NCBI RefSeq assembly: GCF_004363555.1
Contig: NZ_SNZJ01000013.1
Coordinates: forward strand, 1-64,000
Direction of reading: 5' to 3'
DNA from: Halomonas ventosae
GTDB lineage: Bacteria > Pseudomonadota > Gammaproteobacteria > Pseudomonadales > Halomonadaceae
Length of the DNA: 64,000 nt
The notes beneath the pieces are model-generated. The model did no database searches and was not told the DNA's origin. It was given only the letters and a program-made list of their open reading frames with translations. Shown piece after piece: positions 63,543 through 64,000 of this stretch. Every line of letters starts with the position of its first letter. The first letter of the stretch is position 1. Made by a program: the position numbers and the translations under genes.

Positions 63543-64000
63543 TCAGCGTACGAAGAGCTGGCGCGGGAAGTCGGCCAGGGTCTCGCAGCCGGTCTCGGTG
63601 ATCAGGATGCTCTCGGTGATCTCCAGGCCCCAGTCGTCCTCCCACAGGCCCGGCATGAAGTGGAAGGTCATGCCGGGCTGCAGGATGGTCTCGTCGGAGG
63701 GGCGCAGGCTCATGGTGCGCTCGCCCCAGTCCGGTGGGTAGCTGATGCCGATGGGATAGCCACAGCGCGCGCCGCCGCGGTCGAAGCCGTACTTGTCCAT
63801 GGCCGCCCCCAGCGCCATGGCGATGTCCGCGGTGCGGTTGCCGGGCTTGGCCACTGCCAGGCCATTCTCGATGCCCTCGAGCAGCGCCGACTCGGCACGC
63901 ACGAACTCCTGGGGGGGCCTGCCGAGGAAGACCGTCCGCGACATCGGCGCATGGTAGCGCTTGAAGACCCCGGCGATCTCGAAGAAGGTACCCTCGCCCT
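63543..64000 (-). CDS. doeA: Ectoine hydrolase DoeA, C-terminal part (cut by window edge)
   Basis: DoeA opens the ectoine ring to N-acetylated diaminobutyrate. The visible 152 codons are the C-terminal half of an M24 (creatinase/prolidase-like) domain: EGTFFEIAGVFKRYHAPMSR, then GARCGYPIGISYPPDWGE, MTFHFMPGLWEDDWGLEITES and the end DFPRQLFVR. The reading stays open through the right edge, so the N-terminal half lies outside. Identity rests on these runs plus the adjacent doeB and doeX. Confidence 0.9.
   Translation of the reverse strand, partial: GEGTFFEIAGVFKRYHAPMSRTVFLGRPPQEFVRAESALLEGIENGLAVAKPGNRTADIAMALGAAMDKYGFDRGGARCGYPIGISYPPDWGERTMSLRPSDETILQPGMTFHFMPGLWEDDWGLEITESILITETGCETLADFPRQLFVR

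Overview
The window is high-GC chromosomal DNA from a gammaproteobacterium, most likely a moderately halophilic member of the Halomonadaceae (Halomonas-like). Three things point there: a complete ectoine/hydroxyectoine catabolic locus (doeA, doeB, doeX, doeC, doeD, eutB, eutC), the gammaproteobacterial order ftsB-ispD-ispF-truD-surE-pcm-nlpD-rpoS, and an Entner-Doudoroff (ED) block (edd-glk-mutarotase-fructokinase, eda-pgl-zwf, hexR). No rRNA, tRNA, CRISPR or prophage genes were seen. The only mobile DNA is the 5' end of an IS3-family element at the left edge.

Layout: 1-95 IS3-type end; 237-1574 DUF2254 membrane protein; 1591-12527 a minus-strand housekeeping block (lipid A acyltransferase, alr, rpoS, nlpD, DUF368 carrier, pcm, surE, truD, ispF, ispD, ftsB, DUF482); 12636-14030 aldehyde dehydrogenase; 14164-23156 the glucose/ED region with HexR-like operators and a leftover second zwf 3' end; 23230-26317 a phosphonate/selenate-type ABC transporter; 26351-32235 RidA, universal stress protein, SulP transporter, slipin and NfeD; 32471-47871 an accessory stress region; 48024-49747 rhodanese and haloacid dehalogenase; 49829-64000 ectoine catabolism.

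The most interesting part is 32-47 kb. An ECF sigma factor and a small zinc-finger anti-sigma factor lie among genes of poorly known function. Six sites match CTGTAAG(G/C)-N15/16-CGA(C/T). Five of them precede genes or operons: the sigma gene itself, a cytochrome c, an APH kinase followed by ynjBCD, a pair of TIGR04283/TIGR04282 transferases, and a 798-residue protein. The sixth faces the 3' end of ynjD. The 798-residue protein fuses a tubulin-tyrosine-ligase-like ATP-grasp domain, a PqqD-like peptide-binding domain and an HprK-related domain without a P-loop. Downstream on the same strand lies a 101-residue exported protein ending in a Glu/Gly/Ala tail that resembles a tubulin tail. Its 40-residue N-terminus is colinear with that of the cytochrome c, which carries the same kind of repeat. 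I infer an ECF-controlled system that modifies Glu-rich exported proteins.

A second uncharacterised module lies inside the ectoine locus: carbon-nitrogen hydrolase, ATP-grasp ligase, C45 autoproteolytic acyltransferase/hydrolase and a large Orn/Lys/Arg-type decarboxylase. It follows doeABX and is separated from doeCD-eutBC by a terminator.
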